Source: Phnomibacter ginsenosidimutans
GTDB taxonomy: Bacteria > Bacteroidota > Bacteroidia > Chitinophagales > Chitinophagaceae
Reading direction: 5' to 3'
Assembly: GCF_009740285.1 (NCBI RefSeq)
Contig: NZ_CP046566.1
Location: 3,138,658-3,202,657, forward strand
DNA length: 64,000 bases
The number at the start of each line of letters is the position of its first letter. Within the stretch, counting starts at the first letter, position 1. Positions 45,933 through 55,925 of the stretch are shown here, one piece after another. Below the pieces are notes generated by a model. It worked only from the letters and a program-made list of their open reading frames with translations, made no database searches and had not been told where the DNA came from. The position numbers and the translations under genes are program-made.

Positions 45933-46264
45933 AATTCAAAGACCCTTTTTTCGAATTGGGATGCGAAGGTAATGGGATTCAACTATCAGGCAAAAGTTTT
46001 TTGAAACATTTTTACCAATCCGGGGGCAAATGTCTGTTTTTCGGGCCAGTTTTCCCACAAATCCCCATTGGGGGGCCACCAGCTGCTGTGCATATCTCAG
46101 CTACATATCGGGCTGCTTCGGGGTTCCGCCCCTTGCCGGCACGGGTTGCACCCGCCGGCCGTGGCCAAGCCCTCCACATCCCGGGCCCATCAGCGGCAAT
46201 ACACTACGCAGCTATCTCCACTCAACTCAAACCATTAACTTACAGCTCCCTATATCACATATTT
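45933..46264. other. 332-bp divergent region with a GC-rich stem-loop element
   Basis: The left part carries the rpsJ promoter. About 46108-46192 is a GC-rich block: GGGGTTCCGCCCC (46120-46132) folds into a 4-bp stem, and GCCGG/CCGGC (46135-46139 with 46155-46159) plus CGGGT/ACCCG (46142-46146 with 46150-46154) form a 10-bp stem with a two-base bulge. It looks like a dispersed structured element. No gene is seen. Confidence 0.55.
45964..45994 (-). promoter_or_regulatory. Promoter of the S10-spc operon
   Basis: On the minus strand TTTG (45991-45994) and TACCTTCG (45964-45971) are exactly 19 bases apart; the -7 box has one mismatch to TAnnTTTG. It lies 31 bp upstream of rpsJ. Confidence 0.65.
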
Positions 46265-49200
46265 ATGAGACATGTATTGATGTTCGCCATTTCGATGGTT
46301 GCTTGCTTAAGCTTGACTGCCCAAAACAGCAGTAAAAAGAAAACAACTCCTGCTCCTTCCCCATCAGTAATCTGGAACGACCATTTGCAGGGCATGCAAT
46401 GGCGAAACCTGGGTCCTACCCGTGGGGGCCGTTCGGTAGCTTGCAGCGGCGTGCCGGGCCAACCCCTCATTTACTATATGGGCAGCACCGGTGGCGGCGT
46501 TTGGAAAACCGAAGATGCCGGCATCAGCTGGCGCAACATCTCCGATGGTTTTTTCAATACCGGTTCCGTGGGTGCCATTGCCGTAGCCGAAAGCGACCCT
46601 AATGTGATATATGTGGGCATGGGCGAACACGCCCCACGTGGTGTAATGACCTCCGCCGGCGATGGCGTGTATAAAAGCACCGATGCCGGCAAAACCTGGC
46701 AACACATTGGCCTTACCAATACCATGCATATTGCAGCCATCCGCATTCATCCTTCCAACCCCGACATCGTGTTTGTAGCGGCGCAGGGAGCCATTCATGG
46801 TCCTACAGACGAACGGGGCATTTACAAAACCACCGATGGTGGCCGCAGCTGGGACCGGGTGCTGTTTGTTGATGACAATACAGGTTGTGCTGATTTGAGT
46901 ATGGACATGACCAACCCACGTATTTTATATGCCGGCATGTGGGATCATCGCAGGCTGCCCTGGCTGGTGCGCAGCGGTGGCCCGGGCAGCGGCTTGTACA
47001 AAAGCACCGATGGCGGAAACAGCTGGCACAAAATGAGCAAGGGCCTGCCTGCCAACATGGGCAAGGTCGCCATTGATGTAAGCAGGGCCAACCCCAACCG
47101 TGTATATGCCAATATTGAAAGCGAAGATGGCCTGGGTGGCGTTTACCGCAGCGATGATGGCGGCGACTCATGGTCGCAAACAAGCAAAGCAAGGGTAACA
47201 GTTGCCCGAGCCTGGTACTACATCGAAATATTTGCCGACCCGCAAGATCAAAACACGGTGTATGTGCTCAATGCGCCGGCACTCAAATCGATTGACGGTG
47301 GTAAAACTTTTACCAACCTGCCCGCGCCACACGGCGACAACCACTGTCTGTGGATAGACCCGGCCAATAATAAAAGGATGATTAACGCCAACGACGGCGG
47401 CGCCAATATTTCTTTCAATGGCGGGGCCAGCTGGAGCAGCCAGCAAAACCAACCCACCGCACAGTTTTACCGCGTCATTGCCGATAAGCAGTTCCCATAC
47501 AACTTGTATGCAGGCCAGCAAGACAATTCTGCCGTTATTGTTCCCAGCAAAAGCCCATATGGGGGCGTTGATTGGCAACAATGGACTTTTGGCCCCGGCG
47601 GTGAAAGTGCTTTCCTTGCCTTTGACCCCAACAATCCGGTAAAGGTTTTTGGTGGTAGCTACCAGGGTAATATCGAAGTGCTCGACCGCAAACTCAGCAG
47701 CACTAAAGACGTGATGGCCAGCCCCACCATTGGATTAGGGGTGATACCCAAAAAACAAGTCTATCGTTTCAACTGGAATGCCCCCATTGTGGCTGATCCG
47801 TTTAATCCGGCTATTATTTACCACGGTGGCAACAAAGTGCTCAAAACCACCGACGCTGGCCAAAGCTGGACAGCAATCAGCGGAGACCTCACCCGCAATG
47901 ACAGTACCAAACAAGGCGATGGTGGAGCGCCATTTACCAATGAAGGGGCAGGTGGCGAAGTGTACAATACCCTCGCTTACATTGCCTGCTCTCCTATTAC
48001 ACAGGGTGAAATATGGACCGGCTCCGACGACGGCCTGGTACACCTCACCCGCGACGGCGGTAACACCTGGAGCAATGTAACCCCTGCAGGTCTTAGCGAA
48101 TCACTCGTCAACAGCATCGAGGTATCTTACCACACACCGGGCAAAGCCATCATTGCAACCACAGGTTACAAAATGAATGACTTCTCTCCTGCTGTTTTCA
48201 TTACCTACGACTATGGCAAAACATGGAGCAAACAAATCCACGGCTTTGAAGCCAAAGACTTTTGCAGGGTAGTAAGGGAAGACCGGGTAAAAAAAGGTCT
48301 GCTGTATGCCGGCACCGAAAGGGGCCTGTACATCAGCACGAATGACGGACTGGTCTGGCAGCGTTTCCAACTCAACCTGCCAGTGGTGGCCATCAATGAC
48401 CTCACCATTGCCGACAACGATTTGGTGGCTGCCACCAGCGGCCGTGCCTTTTGGATTTTAGATGACCTCTCACCCTTGCAGCAACTGCAAGATCAATTAC
48501 CGCCAACCGCTACTTTGTTTACATCGAAACCAACCGTGAAAACAGGCTGGAGCGGCGGCAGTCCGCAAGTGGGCGCCAACCCTGCAGAAGGCGCTGCACT
48601 GTATTATTATTTACCAGCAAAAACTGATAGCATTAGCCTCATCATTCGCAATGCAAAAGGCGACACCATACGCCAATACAACAGCTGGAAAAATGATGCC
48701 GAAGTAAGTGGCTACCCTGGTGGCCCTGCTCCTGAGCCTTTGCTGCCAACAGAAGAAGGACTGCGCAAATTCAATTGGGATTTGCGGCACGAAAGTTTGC
48801 CTGGCATCAAAGGCCAATTCCTGAATGCAGATTATCGTGGCGCTAGTGTACCACCCGGAACGTATAGCGTAACCTTGAAAGCAGGCACTACAAGCAGCGA
48901 TGCTACGCTACAGGTGTTGCAAGATCCAAGAGTACAAGCATCTGCCAATGCTTTTGATGAGCAGTATGCGTTTTGCAAACAGATTGATGCTGCAGTAACC
49001 AACATGCATCAATCTGTAGTACGTATGCGTTCGGTAAAACAACAAGTTGAACAATTGAACACACAACTAAAAGGTATTGCTGATACGGATACGTTGGTAA
49101 AAACCGGCAAAACCTTGATTGCAAAAATCAATGCATGGGAAAAACAAATCATTACTACCCAGCAGGAAACATTTCAGGATGTCATTAATTATTACAACCG

Positions 49201-49411
49201 GCTGAGTGCGGAACTGCTCGACCTGCGTGGCCGGGTAGACAATGCTCAGCAACCCATCGTTCCTGCAGGCCATAAAAAGCAATTACAAACCTTGCTTTCA
49301 GCATGGACAAATTATGAAACCGAATTACTCCAAATCATCAATCGTGACTTACCTGCGTTTAATGATTTGTACAAAGCCAAAGCATTACCCGCCATTCTTT
49401 TACCGAAATAA
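46265..49411 (+). CDS. Secreted BNR/VPS10 (sortilin-like) repeat protein
   Basis: A 1,048-residue protein from ATG 46265, with a signal peptide ([20 protein letters not shown]). Residues about 40-700 carry Asp-box (BNR) motifs of the form S/T-x-D-x-G-x-x-W: [55 protein letters not shown]. This makes a ten-bladed VPS10 or sialidase-like beta-propeller. Then comes a beta-sandwich ([14 protein letters not shown]) and a C-terminal helical region. Members of this group are annotated as glycosyl hydrolases but catalytic activity is not shown. The frame is open back to 45956 over a structured element; that part is not coding. Confidence 0.88.
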   Translation: MRHVLMFAISMVACLSLTAQNSSKKKTTPAPSPSVIWNDHLQGMQWRNLGPTRGGRSVACSGVPGQPLIYYMGSTGGGVWKTEDAGISWRNISDGFFNTGSVGAIAVAESDPNVIYVGMGEHAPRGVMTSAGDGVYKSTDAGKTWQHIGLTNTMHIAAIRIHPSNPDIVFVAAQGAIHGPTDERGIYKTTDGGRSWDRVLFVDDNTGCADLSMDMTNPRILYAGMWDHRRLPWLVRSGGPGSGLYKSTDGGNSWHKMSKGLPANMGKVAIDVSRANPNRVYANIESEDGLGGVYRSDDGGDSWSQTSKARVTVARAWYYIEIFADPQDQNTVYVLNAPALKSIDGGKTFTNLPAPHGDNHCLWIDPANNKRMINANDGGANISFNGGASWSSQQNQPTAQFYRVIADKQFPYNLYAGQQDNSAVIVPSKSPYGGVDWQQWTFGPGGESAFLAFDPNNPVKVFGGSYQGNIEVLDRKLSSTKDVMASPTIGLGVIPKKQVYRFNWNAPIVADPFNPAIIYHGGNKVLKTTDAGQSWTAISGDLTRNDSTKQGDGGAPFTNEGAGGEVYNTLAYIACSPITQGEIWTGSDDGLVHLTRDGGNTWSNVTPAGLSESLVNSIEVSYHTPGKAIIATTGYKMNDFSPAVFITYDYGKTWSKQIHGFEAKDFCRVVREDRVKKGLLYAGTERGLYISTNDGLVWQRFQLNLPVVAINDLTIADNDLVAATSGRAFWILDDLSPLQQLQDQLPPTATLFTSKPTVKTGWSGGSPQVGANPAEGAALYYYLPAKTDSISLIIRNAKGDTIRQYNSWKNDAEVSGYPGGPAPEPLLPTEEGLRKFNWDLRHESLPGIKGQFLNADYRGASVPPGTYSVTLKAGTTSSDATLQVLQDPRVQASANAFDEQYAFCKQIDAAVTNMHQSVVRMRSVKQQVEQLNTQLKGIADTDTLVKTGKTLIAKINAWEKQIITTQQETFQDVINYYNRLSAELLDLRGRVDNAQQPIVPAGHKKQLQTLLSAWTNYETELLQIINRDLPAFNDLYKAKALPAILLPK

Positions 49412-49416
49412 CAGAC

Positions 49417-49447
49417 GAAAAAAAAGCCGGATAACTCCGGCTTTTTT
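49417..49447. terminator. Bidirectional terminator between the VPS10 and exonuclease genes
   Basis: An 11-bp stem AAAAAAGCCGG/CCGGCTTTTTT (49420-49430 with 49437-49447) has a 6-base loop. It ends the two convergent genes. Confidence 0.9.
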
Positions 49448-50171
49448 ATTGAACCACAACCTGTTCATCGTTGAGCAATGGCAGCTGCGAAAAACGCAAC
49501 AAGAGTTGAGCAACGGTCAGTACATCCCGCTGGCAATATGAAACAATTTTGTCCAATGCTTTTTCTTGCCAGTACGCATTACCCACCATGCTACCATCGA
49601 GGTCTTGCTTGGGAGAGGCAATGCCCAAACAGGCTGCCAATAATTTAAGCGAGGTAAAATGTTTGTAATCGCCAAACTTCCACAGTTGCAGCGTATCCAA
49701 TAGCGGCACATCCCAAGGCTTTAAAGCCTGAAAATCGAGCCACTGCGGCAAGGATTGACCTTGCACAAGCAAACGGCGGCAGATGTACGGAATATCAAAC
49801 TCACGGATGTTGTGACCGGCAAACCACATCCGCATTTTGCGGGCTTGCATCAGCTGTGTTACAGATTGTACAAACATGGTAAGAACAACAGCTTCATCAT
49901 CGCCATAAAAGGATTTCAACCGAAGCTCAAACTTGCCGGCTGCATCTTTTCGTAAATAGCCTACGCTAATACAAATGATTTTTCCAAACTCAGCCATAAT
50001 AGCCGCCTTCTCCTGATACAACGATTCAGGGGTTGAGTTTTCCGTTTGTAGCCAGCTGGTTTTCTCTTCAAACAACGACTGCCACTCTGCAGGCAGTTGC
50101 TTAAAGTCCGGTTGCTGCGAAACAGTTTCAATATCAATGAAAATACATTGTTCTGGTTGGGGTATTTGCAT
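49446..50171 (-). CDS. PolB-like 3'-5' exonuclease (DEDDy)
   Basis: A 241-residue RNase H-fold nuclease similar to the exonuclease domain of type B DNA polymerases. All motifs are visible: CIFIDIETV (Exo I, Asp and Glu), FAGHNIREFDIPYI (Exo II), and IVSYCQRDVLTVAQLL (Exo III with Tyr and Asp). Such stand-alone enzymes probably trim 3' ends in repair. ATG 50171 (MQIPQPEQ) is preferred; 50195 (MQIHYLTAM) is possible. The gene ends at the shared terminator with the VPS10 gene. Confidence 0.85.
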   Translation of the reverse strand: MQIPQPEQCIFIDIETVSQQPDFKQLPAEWQSLFEEKTSWLQTENSTPESLYQEKAAIMAEFGKIICISVGYLRKDAAGKFELRLKSFYGDDEAVVLTMFVQSVTQLMQARKMRMWFAGHNIREFDIPYICRRLLVQGQSLPQWLDFQALKPWDVPLLDTLQLWKFGDYKHFTSLKLLAACLGIASPKQDLDGSMVGNAYWQEKALDKIVSYCQRDVLTVAQLLLRFSQLPLLNDEQVVVQ

Positions 50172-50222
50172 GGCAGTAAGGTAATGAATTTGCATTAATC
50201 AACATATGCGGATAAGTGTGTC

Positions 50223-51557
50223 ATGTTTCGGGTTACCCTAGCTGATATCTTACCACATAAATCCATACAGTTGCCATTAGCCCCACAACTGAAACTACGG
50301 TCGCCCATAAGCATTGCACTCTATAGTGCCATGGCGGCTTTTCTTACCTACACCATGATCTTTGGTTTTCGTAAAACATTTACGGTAGCCACTTTTGATG
50401 GTTTGCAATATTGGGGTGTTGGATACAAAACATTGATTGTAGTAGCGCAGGTGCTTGGCTATCTGCTGGCCAAGTTTTACGGCATTCGTTTTATAGCAGA
50501 AATGAAACGCCAACAGCGTTGGAAAATCATTTTGATACTCACAGGTGTCGCCTGGGTTTCCTGGTTGTTGTTTGCGGTGTTTCCGGCCCCTTACAATATT
50601 GTGTTTGCTGCCATCAATGGATTTCCGTTAGGCATGCTGTGGGGTGTGGTCTTTTCGTATATAGAAGGCCGAAGAAGTACAGACTTTTTAGGGGCGGCAC
50701 TAGCGGTGAGCTTTATTTTCTCCAGTGGCTTTGTAAAATCCATTGGCGGCTGGCTCATGCAGCACTGGGGGGTTACAGAATTGTGGGTGCCCTTTGTTGC
50801 TGGTTTGGTATTTGCCATTCCCCTCCTGCTGTTTGTATGGATGATGGAACAAATCCCTGCCCCAACTGCGGAGGATGAAGCAGAAAGAATGCACCGCAAA
50901 CCACTCACCCAACCAGAACGGCACCAAATATTGAAACAGTTTTGGCCGGGACTCATCCTTGCTATTCTGGTGTACGTATTTGCTACCATCTTCCGGGATA
51001 TCCGCGACAATTTTAGCGCCGATATGTGGAAGGAACTGGGCTTTGGCGAAAGACCCGCCATTTTCACCCAAACTGAACTCCCCATTACCCTCGGTATACT
51101 GCTGATGGTAGGTAGCCTCACCCTTGTACGCAACAGCAGCAAGGCATTTATGATAGCCCATTTACTGATTGCTGCCGGCTTCATCATTACAGGCACCAGT
51201 AGTTTGTTATTTATGGCCGGCCATGTACCAGCATTTACCTGGATGGTGGGTACCGGAATGGGCCTGTATATGGTTTACATCCCCTTCAACTCCATTTATT
51301 TCGAACGAATGATTGCTTCCTTTAAAATCAGTGGAAATGTGGGCTTTCTGATATATCTGGCCGATTCGGCCGGCTATGTGGGTAGCGTGGCGGTGTTGGT
51401 GTCAAAAGAGTTGCTTCAGGTGAAAACCGCTTGGGTACCATTTTTCAGCCAAAGTACTCAGTGGCTGTCGTTAGCAGGTTTGTTGCTCACCATTTTGGCG
51501 GCCAGCTACTTTTTTAAAAAGGGGAGAAAACAGGTATTAATAGATGGGACATCCTGA
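50223..51557 (+). CDS. DUF5690 family membrane protein (MFS-like)
   Basis: A 444-residue protein with about twelve hydrophobic helices, resembling the major facilitator fold, and DUF5690 features (PISIALYSAMAAFLTYTMIFGFRKTFTVATF, then FGYK-type GYKTLIVVAQVLGYL, and RDIRDNFSADMWKELGF). The function is unknown; transport is inferred from topology. It starts 51 bp from the exonuclease gene in divergent orientation. Confidence 0.83.
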   Translation: MFRVTLADILPHKSIQLPLAPQLKLRSPISIALYSAMAAFLTYTMIFGFRKTFTVATFDGLQYWGVGYKTLIVVAQVLGYLLAKFYGIRFIAEMKRQQRWKIILILTGVAWVSWLLFAVFPAPYNIVFAAINGFPLGMLWGVVFSYIEGRRSTDFLGAALAVSFIFSSGFVKSIGGWLMQHWGVTELWVPFVAGLVFAIPLLLFVWMMEQIPAPTAEDEAERMHRKPLTQPERHQILKQFWPGLILAILVYVFATIFRDIRDNFSADMWKELGFGERPAIFTQTELPITLGILLMVGSLTLVRNSSKAFMIAHLLIAAGFIITGTSSLLFMAGHVPAFTWMVGTGMGLYMVYIPFNSIYFERMIASFKISGNVGFLIYLADSAGYVGSVAVLVSKELLQVKTAWVPFFSQSTQWLSLAGLLLTILAASYFFKKGRKQVLIDGTS

Positions 51558-51743
51558 AAAGAAAATCGCCCCCACAAGGGAGGCGATCTTCAAGGAGTTT
51601 AGGGGTTTGCTTCAGAATCTGATGTAAAGTAACATCAATGTTTTGTCATAAAAAATACTACAACACACTCAATACCTTAGCAAAAATTGCCTAATATTTT
51701 TATCAAAATTTATAACTAATTGATTTAAAAGCAATTGCACGAA

Positions 51744-51759
51744 TTTGACAAATGTCAAA
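51744..51759. promoter_or_regulatory. Palindrome TTTGAC-N4-GTCAAA, copy 1 beside the Crp/Fnr gene
   Basis: TTTGACAAATGTCAAA, 34 bp beyond the end of the regulator gene and downstream of DUF5690. The arms are identical to 21994-22009. The centre is 38 bp from copy 2, about 3.6 helical turns. Confidence 0.45.
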
Positions 51760-51781
51760 ATTTGCCGTAAATCAGGATTTA

Positions 51782-51797
51782 TTTGACAAATGTCAAA
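51782..51797. promoter_or_regulatory. Palindrome TTTGAC-N4-GTCAAA, copy 2 at the Crp/Fnr stop codon
   Basis: TTTGACAAATGTCAAA with a seventh matched pair (ATTTGAC/GTCAAAT). It overlaps the regulator stop codon (51793-51795). Confidence 0.45.
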
Positions 51798-52455
51798 TTC
51801 TTTTTTCCTGAGCCTCGGCATTAGGCCTCAATATTGACCCTCTGAGTCTGCTGAGGGTCTCTAAAGTCATTCCCAAATGGGAAGCAATAAATTTGAGCGA
51901 TACCCTGTTGAGCAAATCAGGCTTGGTTTGCTGGAAGTAAGCGTATCTGCTACTGGCTTTTGTGAGCCGAACCAAAAATGCCCTTTCCTCTGCCTGGCGG
52001 TACATTACCTGTAATACCTTACGGGCCGCCTGATTCAGTTCCGGAAATTTTTGATAGGCAGATTCTAAATCGTCAAAATGTATGCCAATTAGCTCTCCGT
52101 CTTCCAAAGCTTGAATATTTTCCAGCGATGGCGACTGGTCGAAAAAGCTGCTGATGGATGAAACAAGATCGTTTTCTGCTGTAATCCAAGTAGTTACCTC
52201 AGTCTTGCCATCAAGTATGTAACCGCGAAACAGGCCCTTATTTACCAAAAATAAATACGGGCAGGTTTGACCGCTGCGCAGCAAAAACTTGTTTTTGGGT
52301 ACGCTGCACTGAAACGCTTTGCTATCGATAAAGCGGGCTGCTTTGTCGCTAATGGGATGGAAGAAACGCAAGAATGCCGAAGGCAGTATAGAACCTGCCG
52401 GCACAGCAATTCGAGTTTTTTCTACAAAATAAAGGCCTTCTACAGAAGGGGTCAT
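51793..52455 (-). CDS. Crp/Fnr family transcriptional regulator
   Basis: A 220-residue two-domain regulator. The first half is a cyclic-nucleotide-binding-type beta barrel (SVPKNKFLLRSGQTCPYLFLVNKGLFRGYILDGKTEVTTWI); the second has a long dimer helix and a winged helix-turn-helix whose recognition part is LKFIASHLGMTLETLSRLR. No Fe-S Cys cluster pattern is seen, and the cAMP-contact Arg of Crp is not evident, so the signal is unknown. The gene is convergent with DUF5690, and two palindromic sites flank its 3' end. Confidence 0.88.
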   Translation of the reverse strand: MTPSVEGLYFVEKTRIAVPAGSILPSAFLRFFHPISDKAARFIDSKAFQCSVPKNKFLLRSGQTCPYLFLVNKGLFRGYILDGKTEVTTWITAENDLVSSISSFFDQSPSLENIQALEDGELIGIHFDDLESAYQKFPELNQAARKVLQVMYRQAEERAFLVRLTKASSRYAYFQQTKPDLLNRVSLKFIASHLGMTLETLSRLRGSILRPNAEAQEKRI

Positions 52456-52504
52456 AAGCCGAATTTTGGTGATCCGGGCTGAGGGCTATTGGCGAATTTA
52501 ACGT

Positions 52505-52532
52505 AAAAAAGCCACCACAATTGGTGGCTTTT
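52505..52532 (-). terminator. Terminator of fusA
   Basis: GCCACCA (52511-52517) pairs with TGGTGGC (52522-52528) around a CAAT loop, with A6 on one side (U tract on the minus strand) and TTTT on the other. It lies 22 bp after the fusA stop. Confidence 0.85.
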
Positions 52533-52554
52533 AATTTATTACTGCTTGAGCAGC

Positions 52555-54705
52555 TTAGTCTTCTACTTTCAGTTTGCCTTTCTGCTTCGCAATTACCTCT
52601 TCGGCAATGTTGTTTGGCGCAGGTGCGTAGTGGCTGAATTCCATAGTGCTGGTGGCACGGCCAGAACTCAGTGAACGCAATTGTGTTACATAACCAAACA
52701 TTTCGCTCAGCGGTACTTTGGCTTTAATCACCTGTGCGTTGTTGCGGCTATCCATGCCTTCCAGCATGCCACGACGACGGTTCAAGTCACCTGTTACATC
52801 ACCCATGTACTGGTCAGGAGTAATTACTTCTACCTTCATGATTGGCTCCAGCAATACGGGCTTGGCTTTGCGGCCAGCTTCGCGGAAACCAGAACGGGCA
52901 CACAATTCGAAGCTCATACCATCAGAGTCAACTGCGTGGAAGCTACCGTCGAATACACGAACTTTCATGTTTACAACAGGATAAGCAGCAAGAACGCCAG
53001 TACCCATGCTGTTTTCAAAACCTTTCTGGATCGGTCCGACAAATTCTTTCGGAATGCTACCACCAAACAGGTCGTTTACAAACTGGAAGTACTTGTCAGG
53101 ATTTTCTTTTTGCCATTCTTCATCCACAGGTCCGATTTCGAACTGGATGTCGGCAAACTTACCACGACCACCAGACTGCTTCTTCAGTACCTCACGGTGC
53201 TGTACAGTTTGAGTGAACGCTTCTTTATAGGCCACCATGGGAGCACCTTGGTTAACTTCTACCTTGAATTCGCGACGCATACGGTCTACGATGATTTCCA
53301 GGTGCAGTTCACCCATGCCACGCAGGATGGTTTGGCCGGTTTCTTCGTCGGTATTTACACGCAACGTGGGATCTTCTTCTACCAGTTTGGCAATGGCCAT
53401 ACCCATTTTGTCTACGTCGGCCTGAGTTTTAGGCTCTACGGCAATGGCGATTACAGGCTCAGGGATGAACATGTTTTCCAATACCACGGGGAACTTTTCG
53501 TCGCACAGGGTATCACCGGTTTTGATTTCTTTAAAACCAACGGCAGCACCAATGTCACCAGCTTCGATAAAGTCAATCGGATTTTGCTTGTTGGCAAACA
53601 TCTTCATGATACGGCTGATACGTTCGTTTTTACCGCTACGCATATTGCGTACATAGCTACCAGCATCGAGCTTACCGCTGTAGCAACGGAAAAACGCCAG
53701 ACGACCTACGAAAGGATCGGTCATGATTTTGAAAGCCAAGGCTGCGAAAGGTTCTTTCACATCAGGCTTACGAACCACTTCTTCACCAGTATCAGGGTTG
53801 ATACCGAGGGTATCAGGAATATCAACAGGAGAAGGCAGGTAACGGCAAACGGCATCGAGTGCTGTTTGAACACCTTTGTTTTTGAATGAAGAACCACACA
53901 TCATAGGCACAATGCTCAAATCGATGGTAGCCTTACGGATAGCTTCGTGAATTTCATCTTCGCTGATGCTGTCCGGATTGTCGAAGAATTTTTCCATCAA
54001 CTGGTCGTCGTATTCAGCTACGGCTTCAACCAGTTGGGCACGCCACATTTGCGCTTCTTCCACCATATCAGCAGGAATATCGATTTCATCGAAAGTCATG
54101 CCTTCAGTTTCCATGTGCCAAATGATGCCCTTCATTTTAATGAGGTCAACCACGCCCTGGAAATTGTCTTCTGCACCAATTGGGAGCTGCAAAGGCACAG
54201 CCTTTGAACCCAGCATTTCACGTACCTGCTTCACTACATTGAGGAAGTCGGCACCGGAACGGTCCATTTTGTTTACAAAACCAATACGGGGTACACCGTA
54301 ACGGTTGGCCTGACGCCATACGGTTTCAGACTGAGGTTCTACACCATCTACCGCAGAGAAGAGGGCAATCAAACCATCGAGTACACGCATAGAGCGTTCT
54401 ACTTCCACGGTAAAGTCCACGTGTCCGGGAGTATCAATGATGTTGAAAGAATACTCTTTGGTGTTGGCATCTGCCTTACCTTTTACAGTAGGGAAGTTCC
54501 ACTTACAGCTTACCGCTGCAGAAGTGATAGTGATACCACGTTCTTTTTCTTGTTCCATCCAGTCGGTGGTGGCAGCACCTTCGTGCACCTCACCAATGCG
54601 GTGGATCATACCTGTGTAGCGCAGAATACGCTCAGTAGTGGTGGTTTTACCAGCGTCGATGTGAGCGGCAATACCAAAGTTGCGTCTGAATTTAAGATCG
54701 GCCAT
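52555..54705 (-). CDS. fusA: Elongation factor G
   Basis: A 716-residue GTPase for ribosome translocation. G1 is [21 protein letters not shown]2 [11 protein letters not shown]3 [11 protein letters not shown]4 [12 protein letters not shown]. Domains II-V follow with SVPL-type conserved segments such as [18 protein letters not shown] and [18 protein letters not shown] use ATG 54705 ([11 protein letters not shown]); the frame is open to 54759. In many bacteria fusA lies next to rpsJ; here 6.6 kb of other genes separates them. A perfect -7 box TACTTTTG lies at 54757-54764. Confidence 0.97.
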   Translation of the reverse strand: MADLKFRRNFGIAAHIDAGKTTTTERILRYTGMIHRIGEVHEGAATTDWMEQEKERGITITSAAVSCKWNFPTVKGKADANTKEYSFNIIDTPGHVDFTVEVERSMRVLDGLIALFSAVDGVEPQSETVWRQANRYGVPRIGFVNKMDRSGADFLNVVKQVREMLGSKAVPLQLPIGAEDNFQGVVDLIKMKGIIWHMETEGMTFDEIDIPADMVEEAQMWRAQLVEAVAEYDDQLMEKFFDNPDSISEDEIHEAIRKATIDLSIVPMMCGSSFKNKGVQTALDAVCRYLPSPVDIPDTLGINPDTGEEVVRKPDVKEPFAALAFKIMTDPFVGRLAFFRCYSGKLDAGSYVRNMRSGKNERISRIMKMFANKQNPIDFIEAGDIGAAVGFKEIKTGDTLCDEKFPVVLENMFIPEPVIAIAVEPKTQADVDKMGMAIAKLVEEDPTLRVNTDEETGQTILRGMGELHLEIIVDRMRREFKVEVNQGAPMVAYKEAFTQTVQHREVLKKQSGGRGKFADIQFEIGPVDEEWQKENPDKYFQFVNDLFGGSIPKEFVGPIQKGFENSMGTGVLAAYPVVNMKVRVFDGSFHAVDSDGMSFELCARSGFREAGRKAKPVLLEPIMKVEVITPDQYMGDVTGDLNRRRGMLEGMDSRNNAQVIKAKVPLSEMFGYVTQLRSLSSGRATSTMEFSHYAPAPNNIAEEVIAKQKGKLKVED

Positions 54706-54756
54706 ATTGGTCGTTTTATTGAATATGCGGGGATTTACCCAAAAAATTTCGAGGCG

Positions 54757-54764
54757 CAAAAGTA
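54757..54764 (-). promoter_or_regulatory. Candidate -7 box of fusA
   Basis: TACTTTTG on the minus strand matches TAnnTTTG fully, 52 bp upstream of the fusA start. No TTTG is found at the right distance, so this is weaker than the his promoter. Confidence 0.4.
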
Positions 54765-54852
54765 CAGGTTCTCTGCGGAATAATGATTTAGCTCCGTAAA
54801 GAAATTGTAAATGTGGATGCTCAGTGGATTTCCATGGCTGAGTGCCCCCCGC

Positions 54853-54881
54853 AAAAAAGCCGCTCCAAGAAGCGGCTTTTT
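54853..54881 (-). terminator. Terminator of the DUF6580 gene
   Basis: An 11-bp perfect stem, AAAAGCCGCTT-type (54854-54864 with 54871-54881), with a six-base loop and A/T runs on both sides. It lies 20 bp after the DUF6580 stop. Confidence 0.85.
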
Positions 54882-54900
54882 ACAATTATATATATGGTTA

Positions 54901-55469
54901 TCAAACGGTTGCCTTTGATTTGGCCGCCGCAGAAGCCGTAACTACCGATTGTACACCAAAGAAGATACCACTAAAAAGAATAGTGCCTACCATGCTGGTT
55001 TTGAGGAAGGGAAGGCCATCCACATAGGTTTGCATAAGGCCGGCGAGGTTTTTAGCCCGCACCAATCCGCCACCGCCAATCCATACCTGAAAGTTGGACA
55101 ACAAGAAATACACCACAGGGGCTGCAATGGCACCTGCCAGTATTTGACCGGCTTTTCTTTCATGTATGAAAAAACCAATAACCGTGGTTGACAAAATCAA
55201 TACATAGTTGATGAACTGACCTTTGTAAAAACCAATGTAAATAGAAGGATCACACTATGCAACAGCTGCATGATTACATCGCTGATGAGCATAGAACCAA
55301 GGGGCAACAAGAAAGCCAGTTTTCTGTCTTTGATGATGCTGCCGGCAAAAATAGCCATGGCCAGTTGCGGTGCACCCAGCCACTCAGGGCGCATTTCATA
55401 GGGCACAATGCGGTACAGGGTACAAATAGCAATCAGCAATGCAAAAACCAAGGCAACAGATCTGTTCAT
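54901..55469 (-). CDS. DUF6580 family membrane protein (frameshifted in this sequence)
   Basis: A small membrane protein of about 189 residues in two frames. The first (from ATG 55469, MNRSVALVFALLIAICTLYRIVPYEMRPEWLGAPQLAMAIFAGSIIKDRKLAFLLPL) loses register near 55251. The second has GFYKGQFINYVLILSTTVIGFFIHERK and FLLSNFQVWIGG. DUF6580 resembles ECF transporter S components; the substrate is unknown. Adding one C at 55251 gives LLHSVDPSIYIGFYKGQ, so a single-base deletion is likely. Four to five membrane helices are expected. Confidence 0.82.
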
Positions 55470-55547
55470 TTGATTTAATTTCCAGTTTGAAGGAAACAAA
55501 AATAGGCCAATTTGAATGCCAACCACATTCTGATCATTCGATAGTAT

Positions 55548-55925
55548 TTGCTTATTGTGGAAAAATCAGCCCAACATAACAATCAACACACCGGCAAACG
55601 AGGCGAAGACTTTGCCTGTCATTACCTCTTGCAGCAGGGCTTCGAAATATTGCAACGCAACTGGCGGTACAAAAAAACAGAAACAGACATCATTGCCCGG
55701 CGTGAAAAAGTACTCCATTTTATTGAGGTAAAAACCCTCAACACCCCATTTGCTGCACTGCCCGAGCTCAAAGTAAACCAGGCCAAACTTCGGCAAATGA
55801 AGCTAGGAGCAGCCGGGTATTTGGAACAGCAGCCCCAATGGCACTTCATTCAATTTGATATTCTGGCCATCAGATTCAATGCCGAAATGGTAGCCGACGT
55901 TTTGCTGATTGAAGACGTCTTTTAA
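55548..55925 (+). CDS. YraN family protein (UPF0102), putative nuclease
   Basis: A 125-residue restriction-endonuclease-fold protein. The pattern GKRGEDFACHYLLQQGFEILQRNWRYKKTETDIIARREKVLHFIEVKT holds the Glu, the Asp and the Glu-x-Lys of the nuclease motif. The function is not established. The start is ATG 55548. It overlaps the convergent rlmH gene by four bases (55922-55925). Confidence 0.9.
   Translation: MLIVEKSAQHNNQHTGKRGEDFACHYLLQQGFEILQRNWRYKKTETDIIARREKVLHFIEVKTLNTPFAALPELKVNQAKLRQMKLGAAGYLEQQPQWHFIQFDILAIRFNAEMVADVLLIEDVF

Noticed and set aside
45956-46264. A longer start for the VPS10 gene
   Set aside because: The added codons run over a structured GC-rich element and the signal peptide is at 46265.
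52681-53889. A 402-codon open frame antisense to fusA
   Set aside because: Shadow of EF-G; same reason as for ppdK.
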